A DNA stretch of 64,000 nt. It comes from JANQMY01 sp965227095. Lineage in GTDB: Bacteria > Pseudomonadota > Alphaproteobacteria > JANQMY01. The notes under the pieces are model-generated. The model saw nothing but the letters and a program-made list of their open reading frames with translations, did no database searches and was not told the origin of the DNA. Positions 42,998 to 51,790 of this stretch are shown one piece after another. The translations under genes and the position numbers were made by a program. Each line of letters starts with the position of its first letter. The stretch's first letter is position 1. Where the stretch lies: positions 1,178,001-1,242,000 of the forward strand of contig CBDDFL010000002.1 in assembly GCA_965227095.1 (NCBI GenBank). The letters are read 5' to 3'.

Positions 42998-43939
42998 TTA
43001 AAACTCAAGAAAATTCGCGAGCCAATAGTCGGGCCAGGTAAGCGCTCCGGCAAGGGTTTCGAGCTGGGTGGCGAGGTCCGCAAACTCCGCGGTCGGATCA
43101 ACTGTCTCCCAGACCATATGGCCAAGGGTGACGGCGGTGCCCAGCAAATAGATGGCGGCCAATGTGGAGAGGATGAAGCTGTACGGCCGGCGCGGCGTGT
43201 CGCCGATGGAGTCTAACGCAGCGGCGGCGACTGGCGCATCGGCAACGGCGACCGCATCGTCCGGTGTCTCGGCCTGAACAGGCGAAAACCGCAGCTTTCG
43301 GTTGGCGGAGGTGTCGAGCGCGTCGCTGAACAGGCTGCCGGAAATATGCACGGGCATGGTGCCGGCGATCCCCCGGGGATTGTTCGAGTGGTCGCTGTGC
43401 GGAAACGCGCTGACCACTTGGATCCACCGGTCTTGCAAGCGGGCCGCGGCCTTCACCTCATCCACCACTTCCGAGAAGTCTTGGTCTTGGCTGAGGATGA
43501 CGGCCACGTCAAAATCGCCCCTGGTGTGATGGGCCATCACGTCTAGGGCAAGGCGCACGTCGATGCCTTTTTCGCGCGCCACGCCGGACGTGTCGTGCTG
43601 GAGTGCACGGGTGAAGACATCGACCCCTTGGCGCCGCCAGCGGGAGCACCGCTTCATCCAGGCGTAATGACCGTCCTCGGTGACGTTGATGTCGGGAACG
43701 CCCAGGTAGAAATGGACACCGTTGAGCTGCCAGCCGTTTTCGTCGCACAGTAGCTGGGCCAAGGCCAAGGGGTTGTAATTGCCGATATCGTCGCCAAAGG
43801 CTTCTTTGGCGGCATATCGCACATTACTGCCGTCGATAAAGACGATTGCCCGCTTGATGTCAGGCTCCAACACCTCTCCCCCGTACTCCGCTAACGCGAC
43901 CTGAGGGGAATAGGTTACCGCGCTTCGCCGCGTGGGCAC
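42998..43939 (-). CDS. NYN-domain (LabA/DUF88-like) protein with C-terminal membrane helix
   Basis: Residues about 28-190 are a NYN PIN-like nuclease fold: AIVFIDGSNVRYAAKEAFGD, LDVMAHHTRGDFDVAVILSQDQDFSEVVDEV, with acidic residues at the places expected for a metal-dependent RNase. A disordered Ala/Asp-rich linker follows, then one membrane helix (SFILSTLAAIYLLGTAVTLGHMVW) and a short tail. It may be an inner-membrane-anchored ribonuclease. GTG 43939 is used; a later TTG near 43869 after GGGGGAG is an alternative. Function beyond the fold is unknown. Confidence 0.72.
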   Translation of the reverse strand: MPTRRSAVTYSPQVALAEYGGEVLEPDIKRAIVFIDGSNVRYAAKEAFGDDIGNYNPLALAQLLCDENGWQLNGVHFYLGVPDINVTEDGHYAWMKRCSRWRRQGVDVFTRALQHDTSGVAREKGIDVRLALDVMAHHTRGDFDVAVILSQDQDFSEVVDEVKAAARLQDRWIQVVSAFPHSDHSNNPRGIAGTMPVHISGSLFSDALDTSANRKLRFSPVQAETPDDAVAVADAPVAAAALDSIGDTPRRPYSFILSTLAAIYLLGTAVTLGHMVWETVDPTAEFADLATQLETLAGALTWPDYWLANFLEF

Positions 43940-44043
43940 AACTCAACTTGTTTTGTGCAGGCAAAAAAATTGGGGGAGCGCCTGGCTGTGTTGGGGAAAA
44001 GGCCCCATACTGCTGAAAAAATAGTCAAATAGAGGAGGGCGCA

Positions 44044-44811
44044 GTGCCCATCGTACGGTCCGGAAACGCTGACATTGCTTATGACGACATCAACCCGGAG
44101 GGGACGGGGGGGACCATGGTGCTGGTCCATGGTTTTTCGTCCAACCGCCATGAAAACTGGCAGCGGACAGGGTGGTATGCGGCGTTTGAGGCGAAGGGCC
44201 GGCGGGTGCTCGCGCTGGACAATCGGGGGCACGGAGAAAGCACCAAATTCCATGAGCCCGAGGCCTATCAGATCGGCCAGATGGCGGAGGATGTGATCGC
44301 GGTGATGGACGATGCAGGGGTCTCAAAGGCGGATCTTATGGGCTATTCCATGGGCGCCGGCATTGCCCTGCGGTGTGTGCTGGCGCATCCGGACCGCTTT
44401 TCCAATGCGATTTTTGGCGGCATCGGCAAGGCGTCGTTTGATCCCGATGCGCCGCGCATGAACTTGGCACCCGCCATGGAAACGGATGACCCGGACAGCA
44501 TCCAAGATCCGCTTGCTCGGGGGTTTAGGATGTTCGCGGATCAGCAGGGGGAAGACCGCCAGGCCCTCGCGGCCTTTGCGCGCGCGCCGCGGGAGAGTTT
44601 GGCGCTCGAGGATCTCGCCGCTATCCGGGTGCCGACACTCTTTGTGGCTGGTCAGCGCGATACGCTGGTGGGCAATCCGCAAGAGCTTGCCGATGCGGTG
44701 CCGGGCGCGAAAGCGGTGGTGCTGCCCGGATGCGATCACATGTATGCCATTCCCCATCCGCTTTATAAGGCGGCGGTGATGGATTTTCTGGAGGGCTGGC
44801 TCGAGGCTTAG
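44044..44811 (+). CDS. Alpha/beta hydrolase
   Basis: The 255-residue hydrolase has MVLVHGFSSNRHENW (oxyanion loop), LDNRGHGEST, nucleophile elbow LMGYSMGAG, acid in FVAGQRDTLVG and His in LPGCDHMYAIPHP, a complete triad. GTG 44044 follows GAGGAGGG. It overlaps the converging M20 gene by 4 bases at the stop. Substrate unknown. Confidence 0.85.
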   Translation: MPIVRSGNADIAYDDINPEGTGGTMVLVHGFSSNRHENWQRTGWYAAFEAKGRRVLALDNRGHGESTKFHEPEAYQIGQMAEDVIAVMDDAGVSKADLMGYSMGAGIALRCVLAHPDRFSNAIFGGIGKASFDPDAPRMNLAPAMETDDPDSIQDPLARGFRMFADQQGEDRQALAAFARAPRESLALEDLAAIRVPTLFVAGQRDTLVGNPQELADAVPGAKAVVLPGCDHMYAIPHPLYKAAVMDFLEGWLEA

Positions 44812-46058
44812 GAGCAGCCACAGCCCCCAATTTCCATGATACCGTTTTCGTCAAACGCCATGGAAACAGCTTCATTGGACGCGGTGGCGGTGTCGTCAAA
44901 ATCACTTTTCGCGGTGTCCCGCAACGCTTGGCTTTCGAAATAATCGATGGCCGTCATGGCCAAGGCTTTAGCGCCATCCAGCACGGCCAGGTCGCCTTTG
45001 TCGGACCCGGCCCATTTGGCGAATTCGGGATTGTGGATCACCACATTGGCCGGCGCGCAGGCGATCATGGGATGGATGGAGGGCACGCGATGGCTCACAT
45101 TTCCCATATCCGTGCTGCCCGCAAAACTTGACGGCATGGTAGACGCATCAATGGGCTCTCGGCCAAGGCGGCGAATGTTGGCGTCATAAGCATCGGCCAG
45201 GGGCATGTTGGTTTTGAGGTCCAGATAATCCACCTGCGCCCAGTTCAGCGTCACAGTGGTGCCGGAGGCGATGGCGCCGGCTTCGAGACAATTCTTGACG
45301 CGAGACTTCAGTTTTGCCAGCGCGCCGGCATTCTGTGCACGGATGTAATACAGGGCCGCGGCGCGGTCCGGCACGATATTGGGGGCTTGGCCACCCTCGG
45401 TGATGATCCCGTGGATGCGTTCGCTCGGCCGAATATGCTGACGCAGCGCGGCGATGGATTGATAGGAAAGGACGACCCCGTCCAACGCATTAAGCCCGCG
45501 ATGGGGCATGGCGGACGCGTGCGCGCTCTGACCTTCATAGACGGCCTCCACGCTGGACAGCGCAATGCTGGGCATGGTTGTGAGGTCCATCCCCGCCGGA
45601 TGGATCATCATGGCGGCATCCACCCCATCGAAGGCGCCGTGTTGCGCCATGATCTCTTTGCCGCCGCCGCGTTCTTCGGCGGGCGTGCCCACATATCTCA
45701 CCTTGCCCTTCCAACCCGGCACTTTCGACAGGGCAAGGGCGGCGCCCAGGCCGGACGCAGCGATGATATTGTGGCCGCAGGAATGTCCGATGCCGGGCAA
45801 TGCGTCGTACTCTGACAAAATCGCGACCGTGCCATTGCCATCATCCGTGCCAAATTCCGCCGTATATCCGGTCTCCAATCCATAGGCATGGCGTTGGATG
45901 GGTAAGGCGGCATCTTCCACAGCGCCGGTCAAACACTTGGCGGCTAAGATCTCCTGAAACGCCAGCTCCGGATTCGCATGGATGTGACGGGACACGCCCA
46001 GAAGTGTGTCTTTCAAACCGTCAACCGCATCACAAATGTCAGATTTTAAATCGCCCAT
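44808..46058 (-). CDS. M20 family amidohydrolase
   Basis: This M20 peptidase/amidohydrolase of 416 residues is similar to AbgB and IAA-amino-acid hydrolases. Metal-binding motifs are GHSCGHNIIAA and GTPAEERGGGK, with His in MIHPAG; the dimerisation domain holds EGQSAHASAMPHRGLNALDG. It probably splits an amide-linked amino acid or aminobenzoyl-glutamate. The C-terminus ends GGCGCS, an unusual Cys pair that may bind metal or be redox-active. It converges on the hydrolase. Confidence 0.85.
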   Translation of the reverse strand: MGDLKSDICDAVDGLKDTLLGVSRHIHANPELAFQEILAAKCLTGAVEDAALPIQRHAYGLETGYTAEFGTDDGNGTVAILSEYDALPGIGHSCGHNIIAASGLGAALALSKVPGWKGKVRYVGTPAEERGGGKEIMAQHGAFDGVDAAMMIHPAGMDLTTMPSIALSSVEAVYEGQSAHASAMPHRGLNALDGVVLSYQSIAALRQHIRPSERIHGIITEGGQAPNIVPDRAAALYYIRAQNAGALAKLKSRVKNCLEAGAIASGTTVTLNWAQVDYLDLKTNMPLADAYDANIRRLGREPIDASTMPSSFAGSTDMGNVSHRVPSIHPMIACAPANVVIHNPEFAKWAGSDKGDLAVLDGAKALAMTAIDYFESQALRDTAKSDFDDTATASNEAVSMAFDENGIMEIGGCGCS

Positions 46059-46125
46059 GCGCTGGTTCCTTCCTGTTTCAAAGGATCATAGACAGCGCAA
46101 TGGTCTGTGGCCAGGTGAAGTGTGA

Positions 46126-46165
46126 TCAAAAAGAAAGCGCCTCCAAGATTGCTCTTGGAGGCGCT
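46126..46165 (-). terminator. Terminator downstream of the TorF porin gene
   Basis: AGCGCCTCCAAG (46136-46147) and CTTGGAGGCGCT (46154-46165) form a perfect 12-base-pair stem with a 6-base loop. On the minus strand it is followed by TTCTTTTT. It ends the porin transcript about 130 bases after its stop. Confidence 0.88.
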
Positions 46166-46287
46166 CAGCGTCGGGACTGGCCCACGAGACAGCGGTTGAT
46201 AATTAGGCGGGACAACCCAGTATGATCAACCTAGTACGTACCCCCGCTGTACCCGACGCTGCTGTTGGTGTTGGAGAGGGTCTCTCC
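46166..46287 (-). ncRNA. Structured 3' untranslated region of the porin mRNA
   Basis: Between the porin stop and its terminator lie GGAGA-GGGTC-TCTCC (46273-46287) and a 10-base perfect inverted repeat CAGCGTCGGG (46166-46175) / CCCGACGCTG (46252-46261) enclosing about 76 bases. With the terminator it could be a stable 3' fragment and perhaps a 3'-derived small RNA. This is inference from structure only. Confidence 0.3.
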
Positions 46288-46298
46288 ACGACCGTTGA

Positions 46299-47024
46299 TT
46301 AGAAGCTACGAGAAACCGTGAAGGTTGCCTGTGGGTCGCACAGCTCGCTGCCGCCGAAACAATCGGTTGCACTCAAATCGGTGTCCACGTAGCGCAGATC
46401 CAGATCGAAGCCGAGCAGGGTGTAAGTCAAACCAACATCCCACGTGTTGTAATCCGGCGTACCGAATACAGAGTTTTTGTCGATCGTCTGTCTGTGGAAC
46501 CCACCGTCAAGACCGAAGCCGAAGGGCAACGGAATAGAAGCCGTACCACCGAAGTAGAAAGCGTCACCGGATTCAGTCGTGTAGTCAGGAGACCACGCGA
46601 TGTCTGCGCCAACGGCAATAATTTCAAAGTCGTAGCCCAAAGAACCGTAAAGTTCGAAGAAGTCGAGCTCTGCGCCATCGTCAGCAGATCCTGGGTAAAG
46701 GTAGTAAAGACCACCAATATCGTAGGAAATGCCGTTGAAATCGCCGCCAAAGCCGCCATAAACGTCAAGTTCGATGGATTCGCCGAAATCTACGTTTGAT
46801 GCCCATGTACCGACGTAAAAGCCGCTGTCATGCGCCCAGTCAAAACCGCCCTGAATGGCCGGTGCATTGTCTGTTTGGCTGATGCCGCGGAAAACATAAT
46901 CCGTGGTCATTGCAACGTTAGCAGAGAATTCCCCAGGGAAATCTTCTTCAGCAACTGCAACGGTGGTCACCATCGACAGTGCTGCGGCAGCTGTAAGGCC
47001 GCCAATAAGTGTTTTCTTAATCAT
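46299..47024 (-). CDS. TorF family putative porin (TIGR02001)
   Basis: The 241-residue outer-membrane protein has a signal peptide ending SMVTTVAVAEE, then the family start FSANVAMTTDYVFRGISQTDNAPAIQGGFDWAHDSGFYVGTWASNVDF and repeated amphipathic beta-strands ending in Phe (VSRSF), as outer-membrane barrels do. Codon use is strongly biased, suggesting high expression. ATG 47024 is chosen because GAGGGG precedes it and the signal peptide then starts MIKKTL. It is expected to be a small porin; solute unknown. Confidence 0.82.
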   Translation of the reverse strand: MIKKTLIGGLTAAAALSMVTTVAVAEEDFPGEFSANVAMTTDYVFRGISQTDNAPAIQGGFDWAHDSGFYVGTWASNVDFGESIELDVYGGFGGDFNGISYDIGGLYYLYPGSADDGAELDFFELYGSLGYDFEIIAVGADIAWSPDYTTESGDAFYFGGTASIPLPFGFGLDGGFHRQTIDKNSVFGTPDYNTWDVGLTYTLLGFDLDLRYVDTDLSATDCFGGSELCDPQATFTVSRSF

Positions 47025-47323
47025 GTAGAGCACCCCTCTAATAGGTTTAAATGAGTTTTCGTCCCGGAAACTCGCCAGTTATCCAGCAAGCACTGTGCCA
47101 AACTGGAACATATAAAATGTTCGTTCCTCTCTCGGACAAAAAAGTCGCCGTTTTCAGCGATTTAATGGGAAACTTGCAGCGTAACATGCCGCTCCCATAC
47201 GCTCGAACGAAGGGGAGACTACATGATCGTCTGGTTAATCAGATGCCCAAATTGTGAGCAATCGATCCAAAATCTAGGCGAATTTGTTGTAAAAAAGCGT
47301 CTGTTGTAATTCTGCAACGCACA

Positions 47324-48106
47324 TTAGCGCATGGAGCCGAATGTGAGATGGGTGCCGGCATCCACTAAAACCGCTTCACCGGTAATGTGCTGTGCGCCTT
47401 CAGTTGCAAAAAACACAATACTTTCCGCCACATCTTCCGGCGGTGCCCCCTTTTTTAGCGGGCTCGATTCGCGATTGGCCTTTGCAACAGCGTTGAACAC
47501 ATCTTCTCCAGCTTTCTCTTTGAACCAGCGGGTTTCAATAAAGCCGGGGCAAACAGCGTTCACGCGGATTTCCGGCGCGAGGGCCCGGGCAAGGGACATG
47601 GTCATTGTGTTGAGCGCCCCCTTGGAGGCTGCGTAGGCGACGGAAGAGCCGATCCCGCGTACACCGGCAATGGAGGACACATTTACGACAGCACCAAACC
47701 CTTGCTTTTTCATGGCGGGTTCCACCGCCCGGATCATCTGATAGGCGCCAATCACATTGACCGCGTAGATGTTTTGAAAATCTTCCGCCGAAAGTTCGTC
47801 CAATTTGGCGTGATCGGCAAATTTGCTGACGCCGGCATTGTTGACCAAAATGTCGATGCGCCCCCACTTGTCCATCGCTTCTTTTGCCATGCGCCGGCAA
47901 TCATCGTCTTCAGCCACATTCGCCTGAACCAGAATGGCTTCAACGCCATGGGCCTCGCAGGCTTCTTTGGTGTCCACAGCCTCTTGCTGGCTTTTGGTGT
48001 AATTGATGACTAGATTGGCGCCACGTTCCGCAAGCTTCAGGGCCGCGGCCGCACCGAGCCCGGTTGCCGAACCTGTGACGATGGCAGTTTTGCCTCTAAT
48101 ATCCAT
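47324..48106 (-). CDS. Short-chain dehydrogenase/reductase
   Basis: This classical SDR of 260 residues has the cofactor site VTGSATGLGAAAALKLAERG, NNAG (residues near 90), catalytic Ser in NVSSIAG, Tyr/Lys in YAASKGAL and the late motif AVCPGFIETRW. The cofactor loop (NYTKSQQEA) suggests NADP(H) or NAD(H); substrate unknown. It is divergent from the ThuA-like gene with a 45-base gap. Confidence 0.87.
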   Translation of the reverse strand: MDIRGKTAIVTGSATGLGAAAALKLAERGANLVINYTKSQQEAVDTKEACEAHGVEAILVQANVAEDDDCRRMAKEAMDKWGRIDILVNNAGVSKFADHAKLDELSAEDFQNIYAVNVIGAYQMIRAVEPAMKKQGFGAVVNVSSIAGVRGIGSSVAYAASKGALNTMTMSLARALAPEIRVNAVCPGFIETRWFKEKAGEDVFNAVAKANRESSPLKKGAPPEDVAESIVFFATEGAQHITGEAVLVDAGTHLTFGSMR

Positions 48107-48151
48107 CTGACGCTCCCGTTGTTTTTAGTTGGGTAGCTTAGGAGCTGACCA

Positions 48152-48979
48152 ATGTCCATTATTCGATACAACGCGCCCACCAACATTTTGGTGTTTACGA
48201 AAGGACATCCGTTCGAACGGGATGCTTTCTTTTCTGTTTTCGAAAGCTTCGAGGACATTGCCTATACCGCCGTCGAACAACCGGCGGCACAACGCTTCTG
48301 CACGGTCAACAATGCTGCGCCTTATGATGCGTATGTTCTGTACGATATGCCGGGCATTGATTTCCTTGCGGAGGATAGCCCCCAATTCATTGATCCATTA
48401 GAGGAATACAAGACCGGCCTTTTGGAATTATTGGAAGCAGGCCATGGGTTTGTCTTCCTCCATCATGCCATTGCCGGATGGCCCACCTGGCCGGAATACG
48501 CAGAAATCGTCGGTGGGCGTTTTCTCTATCGGCCAGGGGAATTGCGCGGCCGGGACTGTCCGGATTCGGGCTACCGCCATGAGGTCGATCACAAGGTCTC
48601 GGCGGTCCAAACCGATCATCCCGTTACCACCGGGCTTGAAGGCGGTTTTGAGGTGAATGACGAACTTTATCTGTACGAGGTGTTCGAGGAGAGTGTCGAT
48701 CCTCTCTTTGTAAGCGACTACAGCTTTACAGAAGAGAACTTTTACTCTGCCGAACAGGCCGTCAAAGGAAACATGTTTTCACGGGAGGGGTGGCAACATC
48801 GCCCCGGTTCCAACATGGTTGGCTGGGTCAAGCATTACGGAAACAGCCCGATTGTGTATCTGCAATTCGGGGATGCGCCGCCGACCTATCAAAACCCACA
48901 TTTTGCCAAGGCGCTAGAAAACGCCATTAAGTGGGTTGCCAGTGACGAGGCGAAGGCTTGGGCGCGCGCCCGTACCTAG
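48152..48979 (+). CDS. ThuA-like domain protein
   Basis: The 275-residue sequence belongs to the ThuA (trehalose utilisation-like) family with a glutamine-amidotransferase-like fold: NILVFTKGHPFERDAFF, GHGFVFLHHAIAGWPTWPEYAEIVGGRF, and late motif PGSNMVGWVKHYGNSPIVYLQFGDAP. Family members act on sugars, but function here is unknown. The divergent SDR may act with it on a sugar-like compound. Confidence 0.82.
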   Translation: MSIIRYNAPTNILVFTKGHPFERDAFFSVFESFEDIAYTAVEQPAAQRFCTVNNAAPYDAYVLYDMPGIDFLAEDSPQFIDPLEEYKTGLLELLEAGHGFVFLHHAIAGWPTWPEYAEIVGGRFLYRPGELRGRDCPDSGYRHEVDHKVSAVQTDHPVTTGLEGGFEVNDELYLYEVFEESVDPLFVSDYSFTEENFYSAEQAVKGNMFSREGWQHRPGSNMVGWVKHYGNSPIVYLQFGDAPPTYQNPHFAKALENAIKWVASDEAKAWARART

Positions 48980-48990
48980 ACAGTCAAGGA

Positions 48991-49617
48991 TTACGATGTT
49001 GATTTCCAATGTGTAACGCGGGATGCGAGGTCAGGCCGGGCACGTTCCTTCAGCTCGGCCTGCGTGGTGCCGATATAGATAAAACCAGCAATTTGCTCGG
49101 CCTCTGCGAGCGTCAGATAGGATTTCACATCATCATGATAAGCATACCATTCCGTGAGCCATTGCGCGCCAAACCCCATGGCCGTCGATGCCACCAACAT
49201 GTTTTGGCAAACGGCCGCCGATGAAAGATGTTGTTCCCATAGTGGAACGGGACGCTCCGAAGACGGGCTGGAAATAACCGCGACCACGGTCGGGGCGCGT
49301 AGAAACCGCCCAGCTTCAAAGGCAACCCGGTCCGCGTCCGCCGTTGGTTCGTCTTTCGCAAAGGCGGTGGCGAGAACGTCGCCTATGGCTGCGCGTGCAT
49401 CGCCTTCAAAAATAATGAAACGCCAAGGGGCAAGTTTGCCGTGGTCTGGGACGCGTGCACCAATTTCCAGAATATCGGCCAATTGGTCTGGCGTGGGGCC
49501 AGGCGCGCCTAGGCTTTTTGCGACAACCGATCGCCGCCGCTTAAGGAGATCGAGGGCCTCCGGCGACTGGGGGTTGAAATCTATTGTGCCTTGCGCTTTT
49601 TCAACGGTGCTCGTCAT
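48991..49617 (-). CDS. Nitroreductase family protein
   Basis: The 208-residue FMN-binding nitroreductase of the YdjA-like group has LLKRRRSVVAKSLGAPGPT, ARVPDHGKLAPWRFIIFEG, and WLTEWYAYHD. It probably reduces quinones or nitro compounds with NAD(P)H. It converges on the ThuA-like gene with 11 bases between. Confidence 0.88.
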   Translation of the reverse strand: MTSTVEKAQGTIDFNPQSPEALDLLKRRRSVVAKSLGAPGPTPDQLADILEIGARVPDHGKLAPWRFIIFEGDARAAIGDVLATAFAKDEPTADADRVAFEAGRFLRAPTVVAVISSPSSERPVPLWEQHLSSAAVCQNMLVASTAMGFGAQWLTEWYAYHDDVKSYLTLAEAEQIAGFIYIGTTQAELKERARPDLASRVTHWKSTS

Positions 49618-50183
49618 GGATGATGTGTGCTCGCTAACCTATTGAGATTGTTTCGGTGTTCCGCTCGTTAACAGAAAAAAGACTCTAACCCCCGGCGAAC
49701 AGAACAATTTGATTTAATTTTGTGTCGAACTCGGCGGTGATTTCAAACGCGTTTTATAGATTTGTCTGTCATCTCAATAAGACAATAGCTGGTGACGCTG
49801 GCTCTGCCCGCAATCGCCTTGGATCCAAACCAATAAGAACAGATCACCAAGTGCCGATTTAAAGGACGACCGTATAGCTGACCTAGCGCCTTTAATTTGG
49901 TGAAACATGATGATTACTATGCCAGCCATTTTTTTGGTAGCTGCCATCGCGGCGATTGGAACCCTGGTTGTCTTCGGCGTCTTCCACCGACGGAGCCGAA
50001 CACGTCAGCAAGACCGGCTCGAGACCGCCTTCAATCGTGCCCGCTATGTTCGCGGATGCCGAGGCAATTCGTAAGGCAGCCTTCGAATTAGTCCGGCGCT
50101 ACATGGACATTGCCTAGACCTGCCAATGCCGTATGGTTTGGACGTAATGGCTGACGGTCTGCATGACCTTGAAGGGGAAGGCT
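49618..50183. other. Long gap with a possible small membrane-protein gene
   Basis: This 566-base gap separates the nitroreductase and the Nudix gene. The first 280 bases are A/T-rich and hold promoters, with no recognisable operator. A 55-codon open frame (49907-50074) is listed separately. Nothing else was seen. Confidence 0.45.
49907..50074 (+). CDS. Possible small single-helix membrane protein
   Basis: The 55-residue frame starts with two ATG codons and reads MMITMPAIFLVAAIAAIGTL, continuing VVFGVFHRRSRTRQQ and then a basic tail ending CRGNS. One membrane helix followed by positive charges is a sensible topology, and a weak GGTGAAAC lies upstream. No homologous family is known to me, and its short length makes chance possible. 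Confidence 0.35.
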   Translation: MMITMPAIFLVAAIAAIGTLVVFGVFHRRSRTRQQDRLETAFNRARYVRGCRGNS

Positions 50184-50780
50184 ATGACGAATACGCGCCG
50201 AGGTCCGTGGGCCATTTCGGATCATAAGCTTATTTACGAGAACCCGTGGATGACGGTGCGGTATCACGATGTGATCCACAATTCCGGGCACGCCCATGAA
50301 TACACGACAATTGCCTTCAAGAACCGCGCGACCGGTATTGTACCGCTGTTCGAAAATGGTGAGACCGTCCTTGTCGGGCAGCACCGTTTTCCGCTTGATC
50401 GCTACAGTTGGGAAATCCCCGAAGGGGGCTGTCCTCCGCACGAAGAACCTCATGAGGCAGCGCTTCGTGAGTTGCGGGAGGAAACAGGCTTAACTGCCTC
50501 AAATTACAAGGAAATATTGCAACTTGATCTCTCAAACTCGATCACCAATGAACGCGCATGGTGCTATGTTTCCTGGGGCTTGAGCCAAGGTGAAGCGATG
50601 CCTGAAGAAACTGAAGATATAGCATTGAAAAGAATACAGTTTTCTGATGCGTTGGAGATGGTTGAGGCGGGCGAGATGACGGATGCCATTTCGGTCGCAA
50701 GCCTTTTACGAATTTCCTATCTGGCAAGAAACGAACAATTGCCCGAGCCCTGGATGAATGCGAGGTTTAGGGGTAAATAG
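50184..50780 (+). CDS. Nudix hydrolase, ADP-ribose pyrophosphatase-like
   Basis: The full Nudix box begins at GGCPPHEEPHEAALREL and continues REETGL, matching Gx5Ex7REUxEExGU. With the N-terminal WAISDHKLIYENPWMTVRYHDV and the pattern VPLFENGETVLVGQHRFPLDRYSWEIP it looks like an ADP-ribose/nucleoside-diphosphate-sugar pyrophosphatase. ATG 50184 gives 198 residues and has GAAGGGGAAGG in front; an ATG seven codons earlier is less likely. Confidence 0.88.
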   Translation: MTNTRRGPWAISDHKLIYENPWMTVRYHDVIHNSGHAHEYTTIAFKNRATGIVPLFENGETVLVGQHRFPLDRYSWEIPEGGCPPHEEPHEAALRELREETGLTASNYKEILQLDLSNSITNERAWCYVSWGLSQGEAMPEETEDIALKRIQFSDALEMVEAGEMTDAISVASLLRISYLARNEQLPEPWMNARFRGK

Positions 50781-50934
50781 CCGTGGCGAGGCATGGCCGC
50801 GAAAACACTTGTGCAAATTCGCAGAATTGATCACCTAATCGTGCAATTGATTGGGGTCGGCTGAGGCACTAGATTCACACCTAGAACAACGCGGCGGGAT
50901 GTATCTCCTCCGCCAAGCCACGGGGAGCGGCACT

Positions 50935-51750
50935 ATGAGCCTTACGGCCGAAAGACTAGCGACGTGTGATCCGGTTTGGTCCGACATACGGATCGAAGCT
51001 CAGGAAATTGTGGAGTTCGAAACAGAACTTGCCGCCTTCATCTATCAAGCCGTCCTGAGCCACGAGCACCTGGAAGAAGCGTTGAGCCATATCCTTGCGA
51101 GCAAGCTTAGTACGCGCGAGGTGGAACCGCAGACAATTCTCAAGGTTTTCCGCGAAGCTTTCGAAAAAGCGCCCGAAATCGGAGAAGCGGTGCGGGCGGA
51201 TATTAAAGCGGTGCTGGACAGGGACCCCGCCTGCTCAAACCACGTAACGCCCTTCCTCTATTTCAAGGGCTTCCATGCACTACAAACCCATCGCCTAGCT
51301 CACTGGTTGTGGTCGGAAGGGCGCACGAACATGGCGCTGTTTCTGCAGAGCAGGGTCTCCGCTCTATTCGGTGTTGATATCCACCCCGCAGCTGTGATGG
51401 GCCGCGGCATAATGATGGATCATGCCACCGGAATCGTGATCGGCGAGACGGCGGTGGTTGGCGATGACGTGTCCATATTGCATGACGTCACATTGGGGGG
51501 CACCGGTAAGGAAACCGAAGATCGCCACCCAAAAATCGGCAATGGTGTTCTCATCAGCGTTGGCGCCAAAGTTCTCGGCAATATTGAAATCGGCGAATGT
51601 GCCCGGATTGCCGCGGGAAGTGTGGTGTTGCACCCTGTGCCGGCGCACTGCACCGTCGCTGGCGTTCCAGCCAAAGTGGTTGGGTGTGCCGGTTGCGATC
51701 AGCCCGCGCGCGAAATGAATCAACTGATTGAGGACAAGGACGACGCCTAG
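50935..51750 (+). CDS. cysE: Serine O-acetyltransferase
   Basis: CysE makes O-acetylserine for cysteine synthesis. The 271-residue sequence has the N-terminal helical domain (FIYQAVLSHEHLEEALSHILASKL), the catalytic HVTPFLYFKGFHALQTHRLAHWLW and the left-handed beta-helix with hexapeptides (DIHPAAVMGRGIMMDHATGIVIGETAVVGD, GAKVLGNIEIGECARIAAGSVVL). The start ATG 50935 follows GGGGAG; the open frame extends 28 codons upstream without family support. Confidence 0.94.
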   Translation: MSLTAERLATCDPVWSDIRIEAQEIVEFETELAAFIYQAVLSHEHLEEALSHILASKLSTREVEPQTILKVFREAFEKAPEIGEAVRADIKAVLDRDPACSNHVTPFLYFKGFHALQTHRLAHWLWSEGRTNMALFLQSRVSALFGVDIHPAAVMGRGIMMDHATGIVIGETAVVGDDVSILHDVTLGGTGKETEDRHPKIGNGVLISVGAKVLGNIEIGECARIAAGSVVLHPVPAHCTVAGVPAKVVGCAGCDQPAREMNQLIEDKDDA

Positions 51751-51790
51751 AGCGTCAGGCGTCGTCACTGAATTCTAGCGGAGAACGCCT

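Noticed and set aside
47051..47257. Open frame upstream of the porin
   Set aside because: Lies in the porin promoter gap, weak start, no domain features.
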